Source: Desulfobacteraceae bacterium (GTDB taxonomy: Bacteria; Desulfobacterota; Desulfobacteria; Desulfobacterales; JAABSP01). From it: a stretch of DNA of 41,712 nucleotides. The position numbers were made by a program, and so were the translations under genes. Below are positions 1 through 8,564 of this stretch, one piece after another; positions within the stretch are counted from its first letter, which is position 1, and each line of letters starts with the position of its first letter. The stretch spans positions 1 through 41,712 of the forward strand of contig JAABSP010000046.1 in NCBI GenBank assembly GCA_011390345.1. Direction: 5' to 3'. A model generated the notes under the pieces. It was not told where the DNA came from and did not search any database. It saw only the letters and a list, made by a program, of their open reading frames with translations.

Positions 1-2
1 CG

Positions 3-83
3 ATCTCCCGGGCAAAGGTCGATAAGGTCGATGTGGACTGGGAGGAACCCAAGGGGGAATCTTCTTTTGAAGTGCGATATTGA
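3..83 (+). CDS. C-terminal end of an unidentified gene (cut by window edge)
   Basis: One frame is open from the left edge of the window to a TGA at 81-83 and gives 26 residues, acidic and lysine-rich, ending in SSFEVRY. The next gene starts 21 nt downstream on the same strand, so the two may be co-transcribed. The fragment is too short to assign to a family. The frame could also be open by chance, because only 27 codons are visible. No function can be proposed. Confidence 0.4.
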   Translation: MSRAKVDKVDVDWEEPKGESSFEVRY

Positions 84-104
84 TGGCTCAGGCAGGCTTT
101 CCCC

Positions 105-677
105 ATGAAGCCCGAATCTCTGATTCCGAAGCATGGCGGCTTCCGGAATCTTAAAAGCTTTCAGGTGGCCCCCCTGGCCTATGATGTGACGGTCCGGTTC
201 TGCGACCGGTACATCGATAAAAGAAGCCGCACCCGTGATCAGATGGTTCAGGCGGCGCGATCCGGGGTGCAGAATATAGCAGAAGGTAGTCAGGCTTCAG
301 GAACTTCGAGGAAGATCGAGCTGAAGCTGACCAACATTGCCCGGGCAAGCCTGGAGGAGCTGAAACTCGATTATGAGGATTTCCTGCGCAGGCGGAACAG
401 CGCCCAATGGCCGGCCCATGACCCCAGGTGCAGGGCACTGATCGCCCGGCGCTGTACAACCGCGGCCGAAGTCTCCGATTGGGTGCGGGAAGTTCATGAC
501 AGCGGCCTCCAGAACGGGACTTATGCTGAAATTGCCGCAAACGCGGCAAGAACGCTCATTGTGGTGGCATGCAGCCTTTTAGACCGGCAGATTGCCGCGC
601 AGGCCAAAGCCTTTGAAAAGGAAGGCGGCTTTACAGAAAGAATGTATCGGGTCCGGCGCCAGAATCGCGGGAGATAA
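105..677 (+). CDS. Four-helix-bundle protein (23S rRNA intervening-sequence-like)
   Basis: The 190-residue protein has the pattern of the four-helix-bundle proteins related to those encoded in 23S rRNA intervening sequences. It shows a YDVTVRFCDRY segment, then the conserved RDQMVQAARSGVQNIAEGS helix pair, then a second pair beginning KLTNIARASLEELKLDYEDF. It is longer than the usual ~120 residues of this family, because a C-terminal part (about residues 110-190, with a hydrophobic TLIVVACSLLDRQI helix) forms the suffix domain seen in some members. No catalytic residues are apparent, and the molecular role of the family is unknown. A TGGAC-type repeat cluster follows immediately downstream. 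Family assignment is from pattern recognition; function is not inferred. Confidence 0.8.
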   Translation: MKPESLIPKHGGFRNLKSFQVAPLAYDVTVRFCDRYIDKRSRTRDQMVQAARSGVQNIAEGSQASGTSRKIELKLTNIARASLEELKLDYEDFLRRRNSAQWPAHDPRCRALIARRCTTAAEVSDWVREVHDSGLQNGTYAEIAANAARTLIVVACSLLDRQIAAQAKAFEKEGGFTERMYRVRRQNRGR

Positions 678-685
678 AAGGACAA

Positions 686-745
686 TGGACAAGATGGACC
701 GGATGGACCGGATGGACAATGGACATCTCCCGTCCATCTTGTCCA
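686..745. repeat. TGGAC-type short tandem repeat with a 14 bp inverted repeat
   Basis: Between the four-helix-bundle gene and the HU gene, TGGAC recurs at short intervals, including two consecutive TGGACCGGA units at 695-712. A perfect 14 bp inverted repeat brackets it: TGGACAAGATGGAC at 686-699 pairs with GTCCATCTTGTCCA at 732-745, leaving a 32 nt loop. There is no T-run, so it is not a typical intrinsic terminator. It could act as a hairpin between two convergent genes, or be a mobile or expanding repeat. Confidence 0.7.
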
Positions 746-766
746 CTAAATCCGTTCAGCGCCGCA

Positions 767-1048
767 TTAACCCCCCTCTTTCAACTTCTTCCCCGGCTTG
801 AATTTCACCGAACGGGACGCCTTGATCATAATGGACTCACCGGTCTGAGGGTTGCGCCCCTTGCGGGCCTTCCGATGAATCTTTGAAAATGTCCCGAACC
901 CAACCAGCGTCACCTTGCCGTCTTCGGTCTTCAATGTCTGGGCCACATTGTCCATGAAGGAATTGAGCGCTGCTGCCGCCTGGGTCCTGCTGATCCCCGC
1001 ATCCTGAGCCATCTTCTGCACCAGATCCGTCTTTGTCAAAGTGCTCAT
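767..1048 (-). CDS. HU family DNA-binding protein
   Basis: A 93-residue histone-like protein of normal HU length. It begins with the helical dimerisation part (TKTDLVQKMAQDAGISRTQA), continues with the signature VTLVGFGTFSKIHRKARKGRNPQTGE (residues about 45-70) including the RNPQTG tip of the DNA-binding arm, and ends in FKPGKKLK. It bends and compacts DNA as a dimer. The ATG at 1048 is preceded on the minus strand by AAGGGGGA, a good ribosome-binding site. A TTGACA at 1113-1108 could be the -35 element of its own promoter, although the -10 partner is weak. It sits 94 bp downstream of ftsY on the same strand. HU and IHF subunits are hard to separate by eye; the chain reads as HU-type. Confidence 0.93.
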   Translation of the reverse strand: MSTLTKTDLVQKMAQDAGISRTQAAAALNSFMDNVAQTLKTEDGKVTLVGFGTFSKIHRKARKGRNPQTGESIMIKASRSVKFKPGKKLKEGG

Positions 1049-1142
1049 TGTTCTTTTTCCCCCTTTTCATAATTTTTTTATAGTCCATACTGTAAGGCTG
1101 CGGCAGTTGTCAACAGCTTTGGACAATAATGGGAAAATTCCT

Positions 1143-2162
1143 TTACAGGAGCGCCTCGGCATACTTTCCCGGATCAAAGGGCTGCAGGTCCTCGATATCC
1201 TCCCCGACGCCGATATACCGAACCGGAATATTCATTTCATTGCATATACTGATAACGATGCCGCCCTTTGCGGTCCCGTCCAGCTTTGTCATGGCGATTC
1301 CAGTCACGCCGATGGCCTCATGAAAGAGCTTCGCCTGGGAGACCGCATTCTGCCCCGTGGTGGCATCCAGCACCAGAAGGATCTCCTGGGGTGCGTCGGT
1401 CATCTTCTTCTGCAGTGCCCTCCGGATCTTCTTCAGCTCCTCCATCAGGTTCACCTTGGTGTGAAGCCTGCCCGCGGTGTCGATCAATACGATCTCTTTG
1501 CCCCGGGCCTTTGCGGCCTCCAGTCCGTCAAAGGCAACGGCTGCCGGGTCCGCATTCTCCCGGTGGCGGACAAAGTCCGCGCCGGCTCGCTCCGCCCAGA
1601 TCTCCAATTGTTCAACGGCTGCGGCCCGGAAGGTATCAGCCGCGGCAATCAGCACCGACTTTCCCTCCTTCTGAAAATGCGCGGCCAGCTTCCCGATGGT
1701 GGTCGTCTTTCCCACGCCGTTCACTCCCACCACCATGATCACATGGGGTTTTGAAAGAGACCTTTTTTCCTGATCTTCGGGAAACTCGATCAGGGCGAGA
1801 ATCTCCTCCTGCAGCGCACTGCGCAGGGAGTGCGGGTCTTTGATCTTCCCGGCCCGGCCCGACAGGTTCTCCATGATGGTCATGGTGGTGGCAACGCCGA
1901 GGTCGGCCGTGATCAGACGCTCTTCGATTTCCTCTGCAAAATCATCAAATGCCCTCCCCCCGGCAAAGAGATCCTCGATATCGGTGGTCAGAAGATCCCG
2001 GGTCTTTGAAAGCCCGTTTCTCAATCGGCCGAAAAGGGGCTTCCCATTCTTCTCCTTTCCGTTCTCTTTTTTATCACCGCGGTTTTCCTTCCCGACAACG
2101 GCCTCCCGGACCGCCTCGTTCTCCTTCTTATCCTTTTTATCCTTCCGGCTGAACCATGCCAT
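1143..2162 (-). CDS. ftsY: Signal recognition particle receptor FtsY
   Basis: SRP receptor GTPase that delivers ribosome-nascent-chain complexes to the membrane translocon. The 339-residue chain opens with a highly charged linker (the A domain), followed by the N domain and the NG GTPase core. The P-loop GVNGVGKTT lies near residue 146, then DTFRAAAVEQL, the G3 box DTAGRLHTK, and TKLDGTAKGG as G4. The ATG at 2162 (MAWFSRKDKK) was chosen because AAGGAAAAG lies just upstream as a ribosome-binding site; an in-frame TTG at 2189 would add nine residues. The start overlaps the end of smc by 26 nt, so the two genes are translationally linked. Confidence 0.96.
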   Translation of the reverse strand: MAWFSRKDKKDKKENEAVREAVVGKENRGDKKENGKEKNGKPLFGRLRNGLSKTRDLLTTDIEDLFAGGRAFDDFAEEIEERLITADLGVATTMTIMENLSGRAGKIKDPHSLRSALQEEILALIEFPEDQEKRSLSKPHVIMVVGVNGVGKTTTIGKLAAHFQKEGKSVLIAAADTFRAAAVEQLEIWAERAGADFVRHRENADPAAVAFDGLEAAKARGKEIVLIDTAGRLHTKVNLMEELKKIRRALQKKMTDAPQEILLVLDATTGQNAVSQAKLFHEAIGVTGIAMTKLDGTAKGGIVISICNEMNIPVRYIGVGEDIEDLQPFDPGKYAEALL

Positions 2163-5100
2163 ATTCGACTTCTTTTCCTTTTCTTTCAAGATTTACGGAT
2201 ACCAGTTTCGATATCCCTTTTTTCTCCATCGTAATGCCGAAGAGCATATCGGCAAACTCCATGCTTTTTTTCTTGTGGGTGATCATGACGATCTGGGAGT
2301 TCTCCCCGATTACCCGCAGCAGATCATTGAAACGGATCACATTGGCCTCGTCCAGCGGCGCGTCGATCTCATCGAGGATGCAGAAGGAGGTGGGCCGGAT
2401 CAGGAAGATGGAGAAGATGAACGCAATGGCTGAAAGCGCCTTCTCCCCGCCCGAGAGGAGGCTCATCCGGGTCAGCTTCTTTCCGGGAGGATGGACCATG
2501 AACTCGACACCGGTCTCCAGGGGCTTGTCCGGTTCGGTCAGCTCCAGCTTTGCCGTACCGCCCTCGAAGAGCCGGGGGAAGACCTCCCCAAGCTTTTCGT
2601 TGACAAGATTGAACGTGGCCAGGAACTTCTCCTGAGAGATCCGGTTGATCTTCCGGATCACCTTGTGAAGATCCTCCACGGCCTTGACCAGATCCGCCTT
2701 CTGGCCGCTCAGAAAATCGAAGCGCTCCTGCAGCTCCTCATGCTCCTGGATCGCCCCCATGTTGATCTCCCCCAACGCCGCAGATTTCTCCCGGAGCTTT
2801 GAAAGCTGTTCCTCCATCTCGGCCGGGGTTAGGGGCTCTTCCTGGCTCTGCTGGGCGGCCGTCTCCCGAAAGCCCTTGATGGACCGGTTATACCGCTCCT
2901 CGACGCGCTCTGCAATATGGTTCTGCTTCATCTCCTGCTGAGAGAGATCCAGCTCGATCATCCGGATCTTCTGTAGGGCCTCCTCCCGTTCTTTTCGGAT
3001 CTGGGAAAGAGAAGCGTCGTTCTCCTTCAACTGGCTCTCGATGGACTGGTACTCGGCCTCGTTTCGCGCCAGGGCCTCGTCCAGATGCTTCATGTTCTCA
3101 TACATCACCAGGAGTTGATGCTTCTGCTTTTCGATACCGGCTTGGGCCTCTGTAATCCGCTTCTCCTTGATGACGATGTCCCGGCCTATCTGCTCGTGGC
3201 GGGTGAGGCCGTCTTTTAAAAACTCCTTGAGACGGCCGAGGGAGCGGGTGCTGTTCTCCAGCCTCGCCTCCAGAGAGGTGAGTCGCAGCCGGATGTCCAC
3301 GGTCTTCTGGTTGAACTCCTCCATCCGCTCGTTGAAGGCTTCGATCTCCTCCCCCTTCTCCAGGGTCCGGCGCTGTGCCGCCTCCACCTCCAGGGTGAGG
3401 CGCTCCAGTGCCCGGTTGGTCCGGTCCACCTCGGCCTCGATCCCCTCCTTTTCATCTGTCAGCCGGTCCCGCTCTTCGGAGACGATCTCCAGGTGGCGTT
3501 TTGCATGTTTGTGCTCCTCTTCGGACTTATAGAGAGCTTTCTGGGCATCCATCTCATCTGCGGCCGACTCTTTTTGGGCCTGCTTCTCCTCCTGAAGCGC
3601 GACCTCCAGCTCCCGAAGCTCCTCTTCGAATCTTTTCTGATGCTTCCGCTCCGCATCCAGATGGTCTGCACTGGTCTCCAGCTCGGCCTCGAGGGAGCGG
3701 ATCTCCTGCTTTTTGGCCAGAATCCCGGAAAGGTTGTCGCTGCTGCCCCCGATCATCATTCCCTGGCCGGAGATGAGGCTTCCGTCCCGGGTGACGACGG
3801 TCATGCCGGTTCCGTTTCTGCTGTAGAGCGACAGGGCATTTTCCATGTCATCGGTCAACTGAACATGGCCAAGCAGGGCCTGGGCAAGGGCTTCGTAGCC
3901 CGGCTTCACGCCGACACGGGAAAGCAGGGGAATCCCTTCCCCTTCATGGGGAATATATGGGGCGGGATGAAGGCCGGTCAGGGGGATAAAGCCGCTTCTG
4001 CCGGCCCTTTCCGTCATCAGATGGCCGATCTCGGTTGCGGCCGCCTCCCGGCTTTCCACCATAACGTACTGCAGCGCCTCCCCCATCACGGCCTCCACTG
4101 CGGTCTCATACCCCTTTTCCGGCTCCAGGATGTCGGCCACCAGGCCGATGACGCGGGTTCCGCGGTTGTTCCCCCTTCGCTTCATCACGGCCTTGACGCC
4201 GTCCTTGAACCACTCGAAGTTCTCCTCCATCTTCTTCAGGGCCGAATGACGGGAGCGGGTCTTGTTGCGCTCCATCTCCAGGGTCTGAACCTTTTTGAGC
4301 TGTTCGGAGAGGGTTTTTCGTCTCTCCTCCAGCCGGCCCCGCAGGTCTTCTATCCCCTCGTCGATCTCCGAAAGCTCCTGCCGCAGGGCTTTGAGCCGAT
4401 CCTGTCCGGCCTTTTCCGCGGCATCGGCTTCAGCCAGCTTCTTTTGGGCCACCGCCTGATCCTCATCGGCCCTCTTCAGCCGGCGCTGGAGGCTCTCCTT
4501 GCTGTTCAATGCGCTCTGCTGGATGTTTTTATATCTTGCCTCCTGCCCCGCCAGCTCAGTCAGCCGGTTCTTTTCCGCCTCCATCTCCCGGTTCAGGGCC
4601 TTGAGCTGCGCCCGCATCTCATCGGTCTGTACCTTCTCTTTCTTCAACTGAGCCGCAGCCGCATCCCGCTCCGCCTTTACGGTTTCGATCTCGGCCTCGG
4701 CTTCGACCACCTCGGATTCTCCCCGTCGGTTCTTCTCTGAAAGTTCGGCCCTTGCCCCCGACAGATTCTCCAGCTCGACCCGGAGCCGTTCGATCTCCTC
4801 TTTGAGATGGGTCCGGTCGTTTTCGGCCTTGTCGATCTTCCGCTGGGTCTCATGGCGGCTCGCCTTCTGCTTTGCGATCTGTTCGTCCTTCTGAGTCCGG
4901 GCAAGCTTGATCTTCTCGATGGCCGCATCCAGACGATTGAGCTTCGAAACCTGGCCTCCCTCCGCGTCCTTCAGATCCTTCAGCAGTTTTTGGCTCTCCT
5001 CGATGGCCCCGCCATATTCATCGTACCGGTGGATGGAGAGCCGGATATCGAGATCCTGAATTCGTTCCTGATATTTCCGGTACTTCTCGGCCTTTTTGGC

Positions 5101-5733
5101 CTGGCGCTTGATGGCGCGCATCCGTTTCTCCACCTCGGAGAGAATGTCGTTGACCCTGAGCAGATTCTGCTCGGTCGATTCCATTTTGCTCAGGGCCTCT
5201 TTCTTCCGCTGCTTGTACCGGCTGATTCCGGCCGCCTCCTCCAGAAAGTAGCGCCGCTCTTCGGGCCCCGCATCGGTGATCGCGCCGATGTTCCCCTGGC
5301 CGATCACGGCATAGGATTTTGCCCCGAGGCCGCTGCCCAGCAGAAGATTGTAGATGTCTTTGAGCCGGCAGGGCTGCTTGTTGAGCAGATATCCGCTCTC
5401 TCCGGACCGGTAGAGCCTCCGGGTGATCATGATCTCGGTGAAGTCCCGCAGCTCTTCGGGGGCCGTGCCGTCATCGTTTAAAAGCGTCAGGGAGACCTCG
5501 GCCATGTTCAGCGGGGCCTTGCCGCTGGTTCCGGCAAAGATCACGTCCTCCTTGGCCTTTCCCCGGAGCTGCTTGACGCTCTGCTCCCCCATCACCCACC
5601 GGAGCGCGTCCACCACGTTGCTCTTTCCGCAGCCGTTGGGCCCCACGATCGCGGAGACCCCGGCCGGAAATTCGATCACGACCCGGTCCATAAAGGATTT
5701 GAAACCGGTGATTTCAAGTCTTTTGAGCTTCAA
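2137..5733 (-). CDS. smc: Chromosome segregation ATPase SMC
   Basis: Full-length 1198-residue SMC, the ATPase that forms the condensin ring with ScpA and ScpB. The Walker A motif GPNGCGKSN is at residues 31-39 and RWVMGEQS follows. A long coiled coil leads to a hinge around residues 520-640 (VIGLVADILEPEKGYE to GQGMMIGGSSDN), and a second coiled coil leads back. The C-terminal head has LLSGGEKALSAIAF as signature and FCILDEIDAPLDEANV as Walker B and D-loop. The start codon is TTG at 5733, supported by AGGAG eight bases upstream and by the canonical MKLKRLEITGFKSF opening. ftsY follows with an overlap. The upstream region carries a 13 bp tandem repeat. Confidence 0.97.
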   Translation of the reverse strand: MKLKRLEITGFKSFMDRVVIEFPAGVSAIVGPNGCGKSNVVDALRWVMGEQSVKQLRGKAKEDVIFAGTSGKAPLNMAEVSLTLLNDDGTAPEELRDFTEIMITRRLYRSGESGYLLNKQPCRLKDIYNLLLGSGLGAKSYAVIGQGNIGAITDAGPEERRYFLEEAAGISRYKQRKKEALSKMESTEQNLLRVNDILSEVEKRMRAIKRQAKKAEKYRKYQERIQDLDIRLSIHRYDEYGGAIEESQKLLKDLKDAEGGQVSKLNRLDAAIEKIKLARTQKDEQIAKQKASRHETQRKIDKAENDRTHLKEEIERLRVELENLSGARAELSEKNRRGESEVVEAEAEIETVKAERDAAAAQLKKEKVQTDEMRAQLKALNREMEAEKNRLTELAGQEARYKNIQQSALNSKESLQRRLKRADEDQAVAQKKLAEADAAEKAGQDRLKALRQELSEIDEGIEDLRGRLEERRKTLSEQLKKVQTLEMERNKTRSRHSALKKMEENFEWFKDGVKAVMKRRGNNRGTRVIGLVADILEPEKGYETAVEAVMGEALQYVMVESREAAATEIGHLMTERAGRSGFIPLTGLHPAPYIPHEGEGIPLLSRVGVKPGYEALAQALLGHVQLTDDMENALSLYSRNGTGMTVVTRDGSLISGQGMMIGGSSDNLSGILAKKQEIRSLEAELETSADHLDAERKHQKRFEEELRELEVALQEEKQAQKESAADEMDAQKALYKSEEEHKHAKRHLEIVSEERDRLTDEKEGIEAEVDRTNRALERLTLEVEAAQRRTLEKGEEIEAFNERMEEFNQKTVDIRLRLTSLEARLENSTRSLGRLKEFLKDGLTRHEQIGRDIVIKEKRITEAQAGIEKQKHQLLVMYENMKHLDEALARNEAEYQSIESQLKENDASLSQIRKEREEALQKIRMIELDLSQQEMKQNHIAERVEERYNRSIKGFRETAAQQSQEEPLTPAEMEEQLSKLREKSAALGEINMGAIQEHEELQERFDFLSGQKADLVKAVEDLHKVIRKINRISQEKFLATFNLVNEKLGEVFPRLFEGGTAKLELTEPDKPLETGVEFMVHPPGKKLTRMSLLSGGEKALSAIAFIFSIFLIRPTSFCILDEIDAPLDEANVIRFNDLLRVIGENSQIVMITHKKKSMEFADMLFGITMEKKGISKLVSVNLERKGKEVEYGMVQPEG

Positions 5734-5755
5734 CCGCTACACTCCTGCATCCGTA

Positions 5756-5807
5756 TACTTTCATCCGATCCTTTAATCAGGTCATTTCATCAGGTCTTTT
5801 AATCAGG
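5756..5807 (-). repeat. Four tandem 13 bp repeats directly upstream of smc
   Basis: Read on the minus strand, towards smc, the units are CCTGATTAAAAGA, CCTGATGAAATGA, CCTGATTAAAGGA and TCGGATGAAAGTA. They are contiguous and end about 22 nt before the smc start codon, just before its ribosome-binding site. The third unit differs from the first at one base, the second at two, and the fourth is more diverged. The position suggests a 5' untranslated or operator element; no function is known. Confidence 0.75.
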
Positions 5808-5883
5808 CACGCAATAGGAAAAGAAGGTGACAAAAAGCGGCATATTACCACAGGAATGATCCGTGGAAAAGGGCAATGGGGGT

Positions 5884-5931
5884 CAAGAAAAAAATTTCCC
5901 CGCCCCGGCAGAAGGCCGAAGGGGGAAATTT
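5884..5931 (-). terminator. Intrinsic terminator after the 762-residue protein gene
   Basis: On the minus strand a perfect 10 bp stem is formed by AAATTTCCCC (5931-5922) and GGGGAAATTT (5901-5892), followed at once by a run of T residues and TTTCTTG. It lies 52 nt after the stop codon at 5983, the classical position for a Rho-independent terminator. It also separates that gene from smc. Confidence 0.8.
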
Positions 5932-5982
5932 GATGGGAGGAAAGAGAAGTTTGGAAAAAATCGTATGTGGGGACGAACCTGT

Positions 5983-8271
5983 TCAGCAGCCCACGGCCGC
6001 CTCACGCATTGAAACCTGATCGGGGCCGGCCGTGAGAATTCCCCTTCTGGAGATCTCGGTCCAGCGCATCACCCGGGCCACCTTTGCCGGCGCCAGGCCC
6101 CCGGAGATCCGCGAAAACCGGTTCTCACTCGATTGAATCCGCTCCAGCACATCCGCATCATGTATGGCCGGCATTCGTCCTATCCCGCGGACCAGCACCG
6201 TGAGCTGCTGCAGGAGCCCATCCAGATGAAGGCGGCTTTTGGGAAGGCGATAGATATTGGCGTCCGGGTCTCCGTAATCCTTGAGCGCGCTGCGCACCAC
6301 GGCCGCGGCCGTGGGGCCGTTGACCAGGGAACAGAAAATGTAGATCTCCCGCTCCAGGGCCATCAAAAACCGGGGCGGCAAGGTCAGGGGATCGCTTCCG
6401 GAGAGGGAATCCAAGATCGGAAGAGCGTCGTGTAGGGTCTTGGAGAGAAATTTTTCCCCGTCCCGGTCGATCCGATTTGCCGCGAAACAGACCGTCTCCG
6501 GATTGAGCCCGTCAGTGACCTGAAGAACATCTTCCGGGGTCAGCTCCACATCGATGGCCATCTCCAGGCTGTAGGAACGGATCAGCAGATTGGCCAGCAT
6601 AAACGCGTTTCGGTCCGAAAAACGGACCTGCTCAGGATCTTCCAGCGCGTCCGACAGGAGGACCTCCAGTGCGCTTTTCGGGCTTTTCATCTTCGAGATC
6701 AGAAGCTTGAAGGAGTTCAAAAAGGCCACCCGGTCCCCTCTTCGGGGGGTCTTCTTCAGATAGTGCCAGAGGATGACAAAGATCTTCTTCTCATACTTGG
6801 CAAAGAGGGGGATGTTCCGCTCGAATGCGCCTCTCATGAAACGGCCGTCCAGGTCGAAGCAGCTTTTCAGCAGCCCCAGCAGATCCTTGGCCGACGCCTC
6901 CTCGAGGTCGAAGTCCTTTGCAATGATTCGGATGTCCTCTTCATTGAAATCAATGGCCCCTTCGGTAAGTGCCTTCATCTTTTTCCGGGCGCTGGCACGG
7001 CCCTGGTAAAAGCCGATGATCTCCCGAAGTCTGCCGTTGACCTTTCCCACAGCCGTCTCTTCTCCGGCTTCCCGAATATTGAGAATATCTTTTTGGATCA
7101 CCAGATCATCAAAGACATCATCTCTGATCTCCTCGAACCGGCTCTGGATGTTTTTCAAAACCTCCTGCTGTACATTTTGGTCCCGGGGGTTTCTCTCCAT
7201 GGAATCGAGCAGGGCAGTGGCCACACGGACCCGGTGTCCCAGATGAGAGGCGTTGATCCGGCTGTAGTCCTCTCCGTAGACGGTCTGGATCGCCTGTGCG
7301 GCCTGGCGGGGCGAAGCGCCGAAACGCGCCGAAACGGCTCTGGCCACCCGGGCCTGTTTGGCAGACTCTGCTGCCGGAACAACCTTTCGGCTTTTGTCCA
7401 GGGTGAGCCACCGGATGTTGTTGATCTCCACCGGGGGCTTTTTCAGGCGGTTCTTGAAGGGTTTGACGGCAAAAAAGGCATCATACAGGCTGAAGAAGGG
7501 ATTGTTCGCCAGCCGTTGGCTAAAACCGGCAACCTTTTCCACGAATCCGGCCATCTTTTCAGTGGAAAGATTGTTGATCGCGGCCAGAAGCGTCAGGTTC
7601 CAGTCCGGCTCCCCCGATTCATTCGGGATCGGACCGAGGGAGGTCCCTCTGTCTGGGCCATTCAGGGGGATGGGCAGATTGTTCTTCCGGGCATGGTTGT
7701 AGCCGGCCATCACGGAAAGGCTGCGCCGCAGCTCTTCTTCCACCCCCGGAATTTCCTCCGGATCCTCCGGAAAATCGAGGTGAAGGGTGCTGATCCCGTT
7801 TTCAGCCAGTACTTTAAAGCTCTTTTTAAGGGTCCAGAGGAGATGGCTCATCTTCACCCCCATCCGCTTCGACATCGCGGCTCCGACCGCTCCGTCCACA
7901 ACCAGTCCGCCGGTCAGGATCTCATAGTCGATGCCGGAGGAGATCTGGGTTCCGGTGGGAAGTCCGCGGAATCGGACCAGGTATTCTCCGCGGTTTTCGG
8001 GGATCTTCATTACATCGGAGATGGCTTTCAGGATCGGCCCGAAGTAATCCTTCCGATCCCCTTTCACCCCGGCCCGAAAATGGGTATCGGTGATATAGAT
8101 GCAGATGGCCGAGAGCAGCTCGATCATGAAAAACCGCATTCCATCCAGTTGTTCCTCTCCGCTGCCCGGAGCGCTGTCCTGGGCCGATCGGGACGAATCT
8201 TTTTCATCGATTCCGCCAAGCTGAGAGAAGAGCTGAGCCGCTTCGGAGTCCAGCATGATGTCGCTTTGCAT
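5983..8271 (-). CDS. Large protein of unknown function (762 aa)
   Basis: I do not recognise this family. The chain appears soluble and mostly helical: no signal peptide, no membrane segment and no P-loop or other nucleotide motif are visible. An N-terminal acidic, serine-rich stretch of about 45 residues precedes a helical block (residues about 45-190, FFMIELLSAICIYITDTHF through ISTLHLDFPED). Two further helical blocks lie around 330-560 and 580-740. The ATG at 8271 is preferred over the TTG six bases earlier because AGGGATGG lies at ribosome-binding distance. The gene stands alone, bounded downstream by its own terminator and upstream by a 290 bp gap to the amino-acid transporter. The repeated helical blocks could be HEAT-like scaffolding, but this is a guess. 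Confidence 0.8.
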   Translation of the reverse strand: MQSDIMLDSEAAQLFSQLGGIDEKDSSRSAQDSAPGSGEEQLDGMRFFMIELLSAICIYITDTHFRAGVKGDRKDYFGPILKAISDVMKIPENRGEYLVRFRGLPTGTQISSGIDYEILTGGLVVDGAVGAAMSKRMGVKMSHLLWTLKKSFKVLAENGISTLHLDFPEDPEEIPGVEEELRRSLSVMAGYNHARKNNLPIPLNGPDRGTSLGPIPNESGEPDWNLTLLAAINNLSTEKMAGFVEKVAGFSQRLANNPFFSLYDAFFAVKPFKNRLKKPPVEINNIRWLTLDKSRKVVPAAESAKQARVARAVSARFGASPRQAAQAIQTVYGEDYSRINASHLGHRVRVATALLDSMERNPRDQNVQQEVLKNIQSRFEEIRDDVFDDLVIQKDILNIREAGEETAVGKVNGRLREIIGFYQGRASARKKMKALTEGAIDFNEEDIRIIAKDFDLEEASAKDLLGLLKSCFDLDGRFMRGAFERNIPLFAKYEKKIFVILWHYLKKTPRRGDRVAFLNSFKLLISKMKSPKSALEVLLSDALEDPEQVRFSDRNAFMLANLLIRSYSLEMAIDVELTPEDVLQVTDGLNPETVCFAANRIDRDGEKFLSKTLHDALPILDSLSGSDPLTLPPRFLMALEREIYIFCSLVNGPTAAAVVRSALKDYGDPDANIYRLPKSRLHLDGLLQQLTVLVRGIGRMPAIHDADVLERIQSSENRFSRISGGLAPAKVARVMRWTEISRRGILTAGPDQVSMREAAVGC

Positions 8272-8462
8272 AACCAAACCATCCCTTTGTTCCCTAGATT
8301 CAATCTATATTCAATCGGTGTCCAGCCTGTAGCAGAACCTGTTGAATCCTAAGTGTTTTTACGGATGAAAAGCAATGGTATGGACGGAGTAATATGGGGG
8401 TAGAGATCTCCTACTTTCCGATGGTCCTTTGGGGAAGAAGATGGAAAGGTTCAGGGGAGGCC

Positions 8463-8499
8463 GTGATCCGCAAAGTTTTTTAAAAACCTCGCGGATCAC
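8463..8499. repeat. Inverted repeat downstream of glnQ-like gene
   Basis: A perfect 9 bp inverted repeat, GTGATCCGC at 8463-8471 and GCGGATCAC at 8491-8499, encloses a 19 nt A/T-rich loop containing GTTTTTTAAAAAC. It lies 66 nt after the ATPase stop codon on the minus strand. No T-run follows the stem, so it may be a Rho-linked 3' hairpin or an operator for the divergent side. The rest of the 8272-8564 gap shows nothing else I can support. Confidence 0.5.
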
Positions 8500-8564
8500 A
8501 GGTTCAAAAATACGGATTAAAAAATATGGAACCCGCGCGCAGGACCTGCCGGGGAAAGGGGCGC

